From Verrucomicrobiota bacterium (GTDB lineage Bacteria; Verrucomicrobiota; Verrucomicrobiia; JABWAM01): a DNA stretch of 64,000 nt. The notes below the pieces were generated by a model. It did not search any database. It saw nothing but the letters and a program-made list of their open reading frames with translations, and was not told the origin of the DNA. The number at the start of each line of letters is the position of its first letter. The stretch's first letter is position 1. A program made the translations under genes and the position numbers. Shown here one piece after another: positions 51,874 through 60,234 of this stretch. The DNA is taken from positions 85,922 through 149,921 of the forward strand of contig JAHFSY010000007.1 of the NCBI GenBank assembly GCA_023269615.1. The letters run 5' to 3'.

Positions 51874-52965
51874 TCAGCCGATGATGCGGCGCCCCTCGTC
51901 GAGGAAAATGCCCTTGAGGTTCATCTTCAACTGGTCGGGGTTGGAGGCCTTGGCCAGGCCATCCTCCTCCGTGACCAATCCCGCCTTGATGTGCTTGAGG
52001 ATGGACTGGTTGAACGACTGCATGCCATCATCCGCCCCGGTCTCGATGGCCGAGCCCAGCTTCTCGAGCTTTCCCTCCTCCAGCAGCTTGCGCACGATGG
52101 GCGTGTTGATCAGGATCTCGATGCCGGGCACCGCGCCGCCCGTCTTGGCGGGAATCATGCGCTGGCAGATGATGGCGGTGAGGCAGCCCGAAAGCGCGCG
52201 CATGATCTGCACCCGCTCGTCCATCGGGAAAAAATCCAGCACGCGGGTGATCGTCTGGGGCGCGGTGTTTGAGTGCACGGTCGTCATCACCAGGTGCCCC
52301 GTCTCCGCCGCGGTGATCGCCGCCGAGAAGCTTTCCGAGTCGCGCATTTCACCCACCATGATGATGTCGGGATCCTGGCGCAGGACGTTTTTGAGGCCGG
52401 CCCTGAACGACAGCGTGTCGAGCCCCACCTCGCGCTGGTTGATCACGCACTGCTTGTCCTCGAAGACAAACTCGATCGGGTCCTCCATCGTGATGACGTG
52501 GCATTTGTCGTGGTTGTTCACGTACTCGAGCATGCAGGCAAGCGTGGTGGATTTGCCGCTGCCGGTCGCGCCCGCCACAAAGATGATGCCGCGCTCGCTC
52601 ATCGCGATTTTTTTCAGCACCTCGGGCAGGTTCAGCGAATTGAAATCCGGCACCTTCCCCTTCACATGGCGCATCGCCAGGTTGATCTGGCCGCGCTGCG
52701 TGTAGATGTTCGTGCGGAAACGGCCCACGTCCGGGGCGAAATACGAAAAATCCACCTCGCGCTCCTGCTTGAATTTGTCCTGTAAAAAGTCGGGGATGAT
52801 CGCCTCGGCGATGGACTTCATGTCCGTGTCGGTCGGTGCGTCCGCCTCGACCGTGACGAGCTGGGCGGACACGCGCAAAATCGGCGGCTTGTTCGGCTTC
52901 AAGTGAATGTCTGAAGCGCCAATGTTGACTGCGTAACGCAGGATCCCATCAAGATACTCTTTCAC
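51874..52965 (-). CDS. pilT: Type IV pilus retraction ATPase PilT
   Basis: 363 residues. The N-terminal PAS-like subdomain (ASDIHLKPNKPPILRVSAQL) and the ATPase core are complete: Walker A GATGSGKSTT, Asp box EDPIEFVFEDKQCVINQREVG, Walker B DPDIIMVGEMRDSES and His box TGHLVMTTVHSNTA. The AIRNLIRE-type C-terminal motif of classical PilT is not evident, and the end reads GIFLDEGRRIIG, so PilU-like or divergent PilT is possible. It powers pilus disassembly. It heads the leftward motility block, 96 bp ahead of the TPR membrane protein. Confidence 0.93.
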   Translation of the reverse strand: MKEYLDGILRYAVNIGASDIHLKPNKPPILRVSAQLVTVEADAPTDTDMKSIAEAIIPDFLQDKFKQEREVDFSYFAPDVGRFRTNIYTQRGQINLAMRHVKGKVPDFNSLNLPEVLKKIAMSERGIIFVAGATGSGKSTTLACMLEYVNNHDKCHVITMEDPIEFVFEDKQCVINQREVGLDTLSFRAGLKNVLRQDPDIIMVGEMRDSESFSAAITAAETGHLVMTTVHSNTAPQTITRVLDFFPMDERVQIMRALSGCLTAIICQRMIPAKTGGAVPGIEILINTPIVRKLLEEGKLEKLGSAIETGADDGMQSFNQSILKHIKAGLVTEEDGLAKASNPDQLKMNLKGIFLDEGRRIIG

Positions 52966-53023
52966 AAAGCGGAGTCTCGGATTTTAATCTGAACTTCTCA
53001 AGCCAAAAGGGCGGTTCGTACCA

Positions 53024-53094
53024 GGTAGGGACGGACCGCCGGGCCGTCCGCTGCACAGCGGCGCGCCCGGCGGTCGCGCCCTACCATCAGCAAG
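53024..53094. repeat. 71-bp double-palindrome repeat, copy 1
   Basis: A 62-bp palindromic core (53024-53085, GGTAGGG...CCCTACC) plus a 9-bp flank shared with copy 2. Relative to 59128-59198 (opposite orientation) only three bases differ; two of them are paired and keep the central stem (CCGCTG/CAGCGG against CCGTTG/CAACGG). It lies between the end of nuoF and pilT. Confidence 0.85.
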
Positions 53095-53096
53095 AC

Positions 53097-54431
53097 TCAT
53101 TTCTTCTCGCACGCTTTTTCGAACTCATCGCGGAATTTGGCCACAAAGCTCTGCACCGGCCACGCCGTCGCCTCGCCCATCGCGCAAATCGTCCGGCCCG
53201 CGATGTTATCGGCCACGTTGATGAGCAGGCCCGGGTCCGAAGCCCGCCCTCCTCCCCGCACGATGCGATCGGTGATCTTTTGAAGCCAGAGCGAGCCCTC
53301 GCGGCATGGCGTGCACTGGCCGCAACTTTCGTGTGCGTAAAAGGCATTGATGTTGTTCATCGCCTTCACCATGTCCGTCGTCTCGTCCATCACGATGATC
53401 GCACCGGAGCCGCTCATCGTCCCCGCTGCCTGCAGGTTGTCGAAATCATACGGGATGTCGAGGATGCCCATCTCCTTCTCCGCCATCGAGCCGTCAGGCT
53501 GCTTCTGCCTGAGCTTGATGACTTCTCCCATGCGCAGCACCTTGGCCGAGCTTCCACCGGGGATGATCGCCTTGATTTTTTTTCCGCCGCGCACGCCCCC
53601 GGCCAGGTCGTTCACAATCTGCCCGAGCGTCCACGCGCCGTTTTCGATCTCGTAATAGCCGGGCTTGTTGACGTGTCCCGACACGCAGACGATGCGGGTG
53701 CCGGTGTTGTTGGGGCGCCCAATCTTCGCGTATTCCGCACCTCCCATGCGCAGGATGTGCACCGCGTTGCAAAGCGTTTCCACGTTGTTGACGATCGTGG
53801 GGCATTGGTAAAGCCCGAGCACGGCGGGAAAATAGGGGGGCTTGATGCGCGGATAGGCGCGCTTGCCCTCGAGCGACTCGATGAGCCCCGTCTCCTCGCC
53901 GCAGATGTAGGCGCCCGCGCCGCGATGGATGTAAATTTCCAGCGAGTAATCGGTGCCCAGGATGTTTTTGCCCAGGAAATTATTCCGCCGCGCCTCGTCG
54001 AGCGCCTTTTGAAGGATTCGCGCGCCCCCCGCAAACTCGCCGCGGATGTAAATGTACGCCAGCTTCGCGCGCACCGCGAAGCAGGAGATGATCATCCCCT
54101 CGACCAGCTGGTGCGGATCCCTGTCGATGATCTGGCGGTCCTTGAACGTGCCCGGCTCCGATTCATCCGCATTGCAGATCAGATAGATGGGTTTCTTTTC
54201 GTCGGCACGGATGAAGCCCCACTTGACGCCGCAGGCAAAGCCGGCGCCGCCGCGTCCGCGCAACTGCGAAGCCTTGACCTCGTTGACGATCTCCTCGGGT
54301 TTCATCCCTGCGGCCTTTCTCAGCGAGGCATAGCCGCCGTGTTTCAGGTAACACTCGATGTCGGGCGTGTAGCCGGGCTGGTCGAGGTTCGCGAGCACGA
54401 TGCGGCGTTCGATGGCTTTGGTCTCGGGCAT
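53097..54431 (-). CDS. nuoF: NADH-quinone oxidoreductase subunit F (NADH-binding, FMN)
   Basis: 444 residues from the ATG at 54429-54431. It carries NADH and FMN sites (GRGGAGFACGVKWGFI, ICNADESEPGTFKDR, EETGLIESLEGKRAYPRIKPPYP-like region), the SLBB domain (INDLAGG area reads VNDLAGGVRGGKKI) and the 4Fe-4S ligands ESCGQCTPCREGS with a later Cys in GRTICAMGEATAWPV. It feeds electrons from NADH into complex I. Its normal partners NuoE and NuoG are not beside it; the next gene on either side is unrelated. Hydrogenase or formate dehydrogenase diaphorase subunits are similar, but this length and motif set fit NuoF. Confidence 0.92.
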   Translation of the reverse strand: MPETKAIERRIVLANLDQPGYTPDIECYLKHGGYASLRKAAGMKPEEIVNEVKASQLRGRGGAGFACGVKWGFIRADEKKPIYLICNADESEPGTFKDRQIIDRDPHQLVEGMIISCFAVRAKLAYIYIRGEFAGGARILQKALDEARRNNFLGKNILGTDYSLEIYIHRGAGAYICGEETGLIESLEGKRAYPRIKPPYFPAVLGLYQCPTIVNNVETLCNAVHILRMGGAEYAKIGRPNNTGTRIVCVSGHVNKPGYYEIENGAWTLGQIVNDLAGGVRGGKKIKAIIPGGSSAKVLRMGEVIKLRQKQPDGSMAEKEMGILDIPYDFDNLQAAGTMSGSGAIIVMDETTDMVKAMNNINAFYAHESCGQCTPCREGSLWLQKITDRIVRGGGRASDPGLLINVADNIAGRTICAMGEATAWPVQSFVAKFRDEFEKACEKK

Positions 54432-54487
54432 GGATGGGAAAATGAAGGAAGCGCGGAAACTCGTCAAATCAGGAGTTCACTAAAAAT

Positions 54488-55489
54488 TCACAGGACGAGC
54501 ATCGTTTCAGAGAGGCTCCGCCAATCGTCCATTCCCTTCTCCCAACAAAGAGTGTTTCGGGAAACGTTTCCAACCTTGATCATGCTGCGCACTGCGGAGC
54601 GGGTGTAAGGGCCCCGTCGCCGCCCGTCAATAAGAAGAAAAATTGTCCTCTCGGCCACGGACGCCGGCAAGGGAGGCAGCTCGCGCACGCCGCCCAGGGA
54701 GGGTCCGTCGGCATCCATCCCGGAGGGAGCGGGTGGGCCAAAGCAATCCCACAGCAGCGTCATGATCATCGGATGGTAGCGATAGTAGAGAAAACTCAGG
54801 ATCGGCGGAAGGAGACAGAGCAGAAGGAAAAACTTCACCACCACCGACAGGTCCACGTGCCAGAATTCATCCGCGATGCGCGAGAAATCGTTCATCATGG
54901 CCCCATCGCCTTTTCCCTCCTCGTAATCCACCCGGCTTCCATCGCCCGAGATCAGCCCCCATCCAAAACGCAGGTCCTGCAGATTGATGAAAAATCCGAC
55001 GAAGGCATACAGGGGCCGCTCGGCTTCCGTTGCCAGGGAACGGCCGCTCAGGACGCGATAAAAACAGATCGCCGCAAAGATCAGTTCCGCGCCATGCCCC
55101 ATGAAAAGAACAATCACCTGCTCCACGCCCGTAAGCGCCAGCACACTATAGATGGCGATCAGCGCCAGGACCGTCACCCAGCCCGCAACCCTCCTGCGCG
55201 ACCGATAAAGCCAGCTCGCCATCGCAAGATAGACCACCAGAAGCACGAGGCCGCTTCTCTCAAAACTCAGGGTCAGCCCGCCTCCATAGTTGAAGTCGAA
55301 CGTCGGGATGGACGGATAGCCAAAGATCCATCCCGCTATCGCATGGCCGATCTCATGGACGAGGGTCAGCAACGGCAGGATGAACGCCGTCACGACAGGA
55401 AAACAATGAATGGCCACGGCGCCGACCAGCCCCAGCGCGAGCGCGGTCAACGAGTTGGACGAGACATGTTGAATGCCATTGGAGTTCAT
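54488..55489 (-). CDS. M50-like membrane metalloprotease with C-terminal GYF-2 domain
   Basis: 333 residues. Residues about 35-55 hold HEIGHAIAGW (HExxH) in a hydrophobic helix, as in M50B peptidases. Further helices follow at about 85-105 and 115-150 and near 215-230. After about residue 280 comes TIFLLIDGRRRGPYTRSAVRSMI...WRSLSE, a GYF_2/DUF4339 domain that binds proline-rich peptides. The second metal ligand (an Asp-Gly motif) is not obvious. The neighbour ends 2 bp before, so it is probably co-transcribed with the propeller gene. A site-2-protease-like role is suggested, unproven. Confidence 0.75.
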   Translation of the reverse strand: MNSNGIQHVSSNSLTALALGLVGAVAIHCFPVVTAFILPLLTLVHEIGHAIAGWIFGYPSIPTFDFNYGGGLTLSFERSGLVLLVVYLAMASWLYRSRRRVAGWVTVLALIAIYSVLALTGVEQVIVLFMGHGAELIFAAICFYRVLSGRSLATEAERPLYAFVGFFINLQDLRFGWGLISGDGSRVDYEEGKGDGAMMNDFSRIADEFWHVDLSVVVKFFLLLCLLPPILSFLYYRYHPMIMTLLWDCFGPPAPSGMDADGPSLGGVRELPPLPASVAERTIFLLIDGRRRGPYTRSAVRSMIKVGNVSRNTLCWEKGMDDWRSLSETMLVL

Positions 55490-55490
55490 G

Positions 55491-56621
55491 TCAGAGGCGT
55501 GTTTCCTGGTCCAGACTCTCCAGAAATCCAGCAGGCACTTCGGCCGAGTACACGTTCACAATGCCGTCCGGGTCGGCCGTGTAAATCACGTAACGGTTGT
55601 CTGCCGTGAAATAGGGTTTGGCCTGGCGGCTGTCGTTGCCGCCGCCACCACCCCGACAGCCGCAGTTGGCGACCAGCGTCCGGTATTTTCCAGACTTCAC
55701 GCCGAAAACCACGATGGGCACGGGGCCTTCCTTCAATATGTTTTCAATCCCCTCGAAGACGAGATACCGGCCACAACGCGAGGACGATACGTGATAGAGA
55801 AGATGCTCCCGCGCCGGGATGAGACGCGGCGCGGAGCCGTCTTTCGGATAAATCACCAGCTCGCCATCCGGATATTTTGGAAGGTGGACCAGCTTCTCGT
55901 AATCCATCTCGTGCAGGGCCGCCACGGCGCTCCCGTCGCCGACCCACACGGAGTGGTGGACGCGGCTGAACAGCTCACGGATGATCTTTCCATCCCCATC
56001 GGCGAGCAGGTTTCTGCCGAATCGCAACTTTCCCTCCCAGAACGTTTTTCCAATCAGGATTTCATCGGACGTGACAGGACTGAAGACGGCGCCAATCCGC
56101 TCCGTGGTTGATTCGTCGCACAACAACCTCCATTTCAACGTCTGCAGGTCCACGCGCACCACGTTGTAGGTTTCAGGATCCTCGCCCACAACCCCCGTGT
56201 AAAGCATGTGCCGCTCGTCGGACGAGAACGACATCAACTGCCAGCAGCGCGGCATGCCCGTGAAATCGAGGACGGGCTTCACCTGCATGTCGTCAAGCGA
56301 GGCGCGCATGAGCTTCGTCCCGCTCGGGTAATAGATGGAACCGCCCCACGCCGGGCCCACCGGCCAACCCGTCATTTCACGCTCGATGAGGCAGGTGTAT
56401 TTCGTCGTGAGGTCAATCCCCACAAGCATGGCGTTCATGAACGTATCCAGGTAACGCATGGCCGCGATGCGGGTCCCGTCCCGCGACGCTGTCGGCTCGC
56501 AACAGTAGATGTTGTGGGTGAATGCGGCAGAGCCCGAAAGCCGCGTGATCGCCGCACCGCTGACCGGGTCCGGTTTCAAGTCGCACGCCTCCTTCGCCCA
56601 GCGGATGTTTGGTGTGCTCAT
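55491..56621 (-). CDS. Oligogalacturonate lyase-like beta-propeller protein
   Basis: 376 residues from the ATG at 56619-56621. Seven-bladed TolB/OGL-like repeats are suggested by RLSGSAAFTHNIYCCEPTASRDGTRIA, MSFSSDERHMLYTG, HHSVWVGDGSAVAAL and KPYFTADNRYVIYTADPDG. The repeated His-containing strands resemble the Mn-binding propeller of OGL. It would cleave oligogalacturonides if that activity is kept; a simple binding role is possible. No signal peptide is seen. Its stop is 2 bp from the start of the M50-GYF gene. Confidence 0.7.
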   Translation of the reverse strand: MSTPNIRWAKEACDLKPDPVSGAAITRLSGSAAFTHNIYCCEPTASRDGTRIAAMRYLDTFMNAMLVGIDLTTKYTCLIEREMTGWPVGPAWGGSIYYPSGTKLMRASLDDMQVKPVLDFTGMPRCWQLMSFSSDERHMLYTGVVGEDPETYNVVRVDLQTLKWRLLCDESTTERIGAVFSPVTSDEILIGKTFWEGKLRFGRNLLADGDGKIIRELFSRVHHSVWVGDGSAVAALHEMDYEKLVHLPKYPDGELVIYPKDGSAPRLIPAREHLLYHVSSSRCGRYLVFEGIENILKEGPVPIVVFGVKSGKYRTLVANCGCRGGGGGNDSRQAKPYFTADNRYVIYTADPDGIVNVYSAEVPAGFLESLDQETRL

Positions 56622-56697
56622 AATTTCATAAAAATGATTACTCCCGACTCTCACCCAAGAAACACGCTCTCAGCAAGCCCTCTTTCCTGCACATTCC

Positions 56698-56722
56698 TTG
56701 TAGGAGCCGTTGCCAACGGCGA
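56698..56722. repeat. REP-like arm, TTGTAGGAGCC type
   Basis: A single copy of the arm that forms the inverted pair at 26024; 25 of 25 bases match its left arm. It is followed by CGAAGCGCTTGGGCGTAGCG, a phrase also seen near 41900. Confidence 0.75.
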
Positions 56723-56826
56723 CCGGGCCTTCGCCACGCCGCTCGCCACCGCGAAGCGCTTGGGCGTAGCGGGGAAGTGGCCACGGCCACGCAGGCGGGC
56801 GAGGTGGAACTGAACTCGGAAGTATT

Positions 56827-56995
56827 TCTCCGCAGATTAACGCAGAACGACGCAGATTTCCTGAACCTGGGTGCCTTTTCACGCAGCGCAGCTGCGTGAA
56901 AATCCGTCCGCCAGCAGCGGATAAAACTTTGCGCCTTCGCGTCTTTGCGAGAACCTCTCCGAAAATCTGCGTCTGTCTGCGTTAATCAGCGGAGA
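56827..56995. repeat. 169-bp element with 33-bp terminal inverted repeats
   Basis: Ends 56827-56859 (TCTCCGCAGATTAACGCAGA...) and 56963-56995 (...TGCGTTAATCAGCGGAGA) are imperfect inverted repeats built from the phrase ATCTGCGTCTGTCTGCG. Inside is a perfect 11-bp hairpin (TTTTCACGCAG, 56876-56886, with 56892-56902). No coding capacity. With the REP arm it fills the 389-bp gap between the propeller and CocE genes. Confidence 0.75.
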
Positions 56996-57010
56996 AAATC
57001 CCCCGGGGCT

Positions 57011-59044
57011 TCAGAGCAGCCGGCGGGAGATGGATTCTGTCCAGCGTTTTTCAAAACGCGGGGAATTATTCATCCGGACCTGCAAATCAATCGTCACGTG
57101 AAAATGCGTGGCCGTGCTGCGGATCACCAGCTCGGAGCTTCCCTCCACCACTTCCTGCGGACGGAGGATGCGGCTCACGTGCAGGCCGCGCGTGACCACA
57201 TTCGCCGGATCCACGGGATTCACCTCCGACACGAGCGTGGACTCGCGGTGGATCACCGTCCGCTCGTCCACCCGATATTCCGACCTGCTCCGGAGATTCA
57301 CGCGCTTGCGCCCGGTCAACACGTCCTCCGTCACCTCCCACACGGGCGGAGCCGGTGCGGCGGAATGGGGAATGACGCTCATCGTGGACGGCAGGAAAAC
57401 CGGAGGCGTGGCGCTGCCTTTCGCCGGCACGACGGGCAGGATGAGGCGCGACAAATTTTTCCCGCCGCGATGGACCTGGTTGATGCCGGGTTCAGGCGTG
57501 GGCCATACATTCGGCCAGTCGGCGCTGGCGACGCTGAGGCGGATGCGATTTCCTTTTCGGAACGTCCAGCCCGTGCAATCAATCGGGATGTCGAGCTCCG
57601 CCACTTTGCCGGGTGTGAGCGGCTCCGGGTCACTCATGGATTTTCGGCGGGTGATGTTGAGCATTCCCTTGGCGACCAGGAACGACGTGCCGTCCGGCGC
57701 AACTTCGCAAAGGCTCGCCGCAAAACCCATCACGCCCGCCGTCGAAGAAACGTGAAGCAGGGCACGCGGCCGTCCGATGATGGATATATTTTCCGTGAGC
57801 GGCTCCGAGGTGTAAACCAGCGAGAAGGTTTCGTCGGGACGCTGGTCGCCGGGAAGCCCGAAGCGGATGCCCCCGGACCAGAGGCCGCCCGTGACGCCGA
57901 CCGTCGGATTATATTCAAAAGAATCGGAGCCTTCGCTTCCGGACTTGTTTCCAAGCGTGCCATGTCCTCCGAGGTGAAGGATTTTTTCCGATGCGCCGGG
58001 TGCCGGCCATTCACTTTCCGCGCGCCACGAGCCCGGAGTGTCGAGCCGGTCCACGACAGGTTTCTGAAATTCCTGCATGTACACGGTGACGGGCGGTTCC
58101 TTCATGATGCCGGTATCCTTCCCCTTGCACCAGTGATCGAGCCAGCGGACCATTTCGTGGAGGTAATCAACCCGCGGGCCGGGCAGCGCGACTTCGGGAG
58201 GCGAATGGTCCCACGGGCCGACGGTGACTTTTTTCGGCACCTTCAACTGCTCAAAAAGCCGCAAGGGCGGATTCGGATATCCATCGCGCCAGCCGCCCCA
58301 GAGAAAAACAGGGCACTTGATCTGGTCTGCCGTGTAACGCACCGAGCCATGATGCCAGTAGGCGTCATCCGTCTGGTGATTCAACCATTTGAGCACGTAG
58401 GGCTCGTTGTGCGCGAGATGCTGTTCCCACAATTTCGCCCAGTCGCCGCCGGACCACTCAGGCACGGGAGGCATTGCGTTGAACACGATCATGAAATTGC
58501 CGTAGAAGCCGATGTCGTAGTAGAGGCGCAGCAGTCCGCCGCGATAATGACAGTCGTCTGTGTACCGGTCATCTGTGAACGCGATCGGAATGATGCTGGT
58601 GAGATGGGGCGGCGCTTCCGCGGCGACCTGCAGCGCGGAAAATCCGCCGTAGGAAATTCCGTACATGTTGACGTGCCCGGTGCACCAGGGTTGTTGCGCG
58701 ATCCATTCGATCATGTCGTACCCGTCGCGCTGCTCGAGCTCCATGTACTCGTCGGTGTTCACCCCCTCCGATCCACCGCTGCCCCGGACGTCCACGCGGG
58801 CAACGATGTAGCCGTAACGCGGCAGGTACGAGTAATGGCGCGTGCGCCCCGAATTCACCTCATCCTTGTGATAAGGCGTGTATTCGACCACGACGGGAAA
58901 TTTTGCACCGGCCCTGCGGTCCGCGTCATCGCGATCCGGCATGTAGAGATCTGCGGCCAGCCGCGTCCCATCACGCGTGGGAATGAGAACATTCTTGAGC
59001 AAACGAACCCCCTCGGCCGGATAGAGCGTGATGGGATCAGGCAT
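57011..59044 (-). CDS. CocE/NonD family (X-Pro dipeptidyl-peptidase S15-like) hydrolase
   Basis: 677 residues from the ATG at 59042-59044. An alpha/beta-hydrolase with the nucleophile Ser in GISYGGFSALQVAAE, an Asp in SFEY/GGWRDGYPN and the His in GPWDHSPPE. LYMPDRDDADRR opens the domain and a C-terminal jelly-roll (GLWSGGIRFGLPGDQRPDET, LNITRRKSMSDPEPLTPGKV) follows, as in CocE. The group includes cocaine esterase, glutaryl-7-ACA acylase and dipeptidases; the substrate is unknown. No signal peptide. Confidence 0.9.
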   Translation of the reverse strand: MPDPITLYPAEGVRLLKNVLIPTRDGTRLAADLYMPDRDDADRRAGAKFPVVVEYTPYHKDEVNSGRTRHYSYLPRYGYIVARVDVRGSGGSEGVNTDEYMELEQRDGYDMIEWIAQQPWCTGHVNMYGISYGGFSALQVAAEAPPHLTSIIPIAFTDDRYTDDCHYRGGLLRLYYDIGFYGNFMIVFNAMPPVPEWSGGDWAKLWEQHLAHNEPYVLKWLNHQTDDAYWHHGSVRYTADQIKCPVFLWGGWRDGYPNPPLRLFEQLKVPKKVTVGPWDHSPPEVALPGPRVDYLHEMVRWLDHWCKGKDTGIMKEPPVTVYMQEFQKPVVDRLDTPGSWRAESEWPAPGASEKILHLGGHGTLGNKSGSEGSDSFEYNPTVGVTGGLWSGGIRFGLPGDQRPDETFSLVYTSEPLTENISIIGRPRALLHVSSTAGVMGFAASLCEVAPDGTSFLVAKGMLNITRRKSMSDPEPLTPGKVAELDIPIDCTGWTFRKGNRIRLSVASADWPNVWPTPEPGINQVHRGGKNLSRLILPVVPAKGSATPPVFLPSTMSVIPHSAAPAPPVWEVTEDVLTGRKRVNLRSRSEYRVDERTVIHRESTLVSEVNPVDPANVVTRGLHVSRILRPQEVVEGSSELVIRSTATHFHVTIDLQVRMNNSPRFEKRWTESISRRLL

Positions 59045-59070
59045 GCGGAGAGATTGAGCGGAGGGAGGCG

Positions 59071-59091
59071 AAAGTTGAAAGCGGAAAGTAG
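59071..59091. repeat. Short 7-bp-period array
   Basis: AAAGTTG, AAAGCGG, AAAGTAG between the CocE start and the 71-bp repeat. Confidence 0.5.
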
Positions 59092-59127
59092 GCCACCTCG
59101 GCAAGCGGCGGGAACGTCGAACATTGC

Positions 59128-59198
59128 CTTGCTGATGGTAGGGCGCGACCGCCGGGCGCGCCGTTGCGCAACGGACGGCCCGGCGGTCCGTCCCTACC
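59128..59198. repeat. 71-bp double-palindrome repeat, copy 2
   Basis: Inverted relative to 53024-53094 and 68 of 71 bases identical; see that entry. The core starts at 59137 (GGTAGGGCGCGACCGCCGGG) and shares the flank CTTGCTGAT. It lies between the SDR stop and the CocE start. Confidence 0.85.
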
Positions 59199-59225
59199 TC
59201 GATCTGGTTGCTTTTTTGACACGCC

Positions 59226-59999
59226 CTAAATGGCCGGCATTACGTTTCCGCCGCAAACCGGCACGTAAGCGCCCGTGATGAAACCCGCCAGGTCGGAGGC
59301 GAGGAACGCGACCACGTTGGCGATTTCCTGGTCGGTGCCTCGGCGGCGAAGAGGCACCTTCGACGCGTAGGCGTTTCTCCCTTTGAAAGAAACCCGGTTC
59401 CCAAGCTTCCGTTCCTTGTCGCCGATGGTCCAGCCGGGCGCGACCTGGTTGACTGTGATCCCGTGCTCACCCACCTCTCTCGCCAGGACACGCAGGACCC
59501 CGTCCATCCCGCGTTTTCCCGAAACGTATGCGGATTGTCCTTCGAAATTCATCATCGCGCATTCGGTGCTGATCGCAATGACCCTGCCGAAACTTTTCTT
59601 CTTCATGGCGGGAACAAAAGCCTGGGCCATCAGCACATTCTGCAGGACGGAGGAACGAAACTGCCCCTCGTAATCCTTCACCGGCTGCTCGAGCACCGGC
59701 TTCCACGGATACTGGATCACCGCGTTGTTGACCAAAATATCCGGCGCGCGCAACTGACGCAGGACATTGTCGCGAAATCCAAAAACTGATTTTCGATCAC
59801 CCACATCCGCCTGGAGAGCCACCGCATACCTTCCAAGAATCCGGATCTCTTTCACCAGTTGCAAAGCCATGGTCTTGTTTCGATGGTAATGGATGACCAC
59901 GTCACACCCGCACCGCGCCAGCGTGCGCGCCATCACCCGCCCCAGGTCGCCCGAGGCACCCGTGACCACCGCCAGCCGTCCGCTCAAATCAATTTTCAT
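59226..59999 (-). CDS. Short-chain dehydrogenase/reductase (SDR)
   Basis: 257 residues. The nucleotide motif is TGASGDLGRVMA, then VNNAVIQ (NNAG variant) and the catalytic pair in SAYVSGK (Tyr-x-x-x-Lys). The residue 13 before the Tyr, usually Ser, is Thr (ISTECAMM). The C-terminus ends with the normal GFITGAYVPVCGG (SDR FabG-like). It would reduce or oxidise a small alcohol or ketone with NAD(P). The substrate is unknown. Confidence 0.9.
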   Translation of the reverse strand: MKIDLSGRLAVVTGASGDLGRVMARTLARCGCDVVIHYHRNKTMALQLVKEIRILGRYAVALQADVGDRKSVFGFRDNVLRQLRAPDILVNNAVIQYPWKPVLEQPVKDYEGQFRSSVLQNVLMAQAFVPAMKKKSFGRVIAISTECAMMNFEGQSAYVSGKRGMDGVLRVLAREVGEHGITVNQVAPGWTIGDKERKLGNRVSFKGRNAYASKVPLRRRGTDQEIANVVAFLASDLAGFITGAYVPVCGGNVMPAI

Positions 60000-60059
60000 A
60001 CCCCGAACCGTCCCATAGAAGGCGGAAAGGTCAATTGGAAACTACGCTTGATGTCAGGC

Positions 60060-60087
60060 GATCAGCCGTCAGCGTTCAGCTCTCGGG
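60060..60087. repeat. 7-bp-period array (GATCAGC type)
   Basis: GATCAGC, CGTCAGC, GTTCAGC, TCTCGGG. The remaining part of the 60000-60234 gap shows no feature I can support. Confidence 0.55.
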
Positions 60088-60234
60088 TTCTGAATCTGAC
60101 ATTCGTGTCGGGCCACTTCTTGTTGCTTTTATTGCAAATCTCCCGTGTATTCTGCAGGCAACTGTCCGCTCAAGATGAACTCAACAAGAAGCGGTCCGAC
60201 GCCGAAAGCACCGAAATTGCGGCCTGATACTGAA

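Noticed and set aside
56945..59278. 777-residue plus-strand frame
   Set aside because: Antisense to the CocE hydrolase; rich in Arg/His, begins in repeat DNA and has no known domain.
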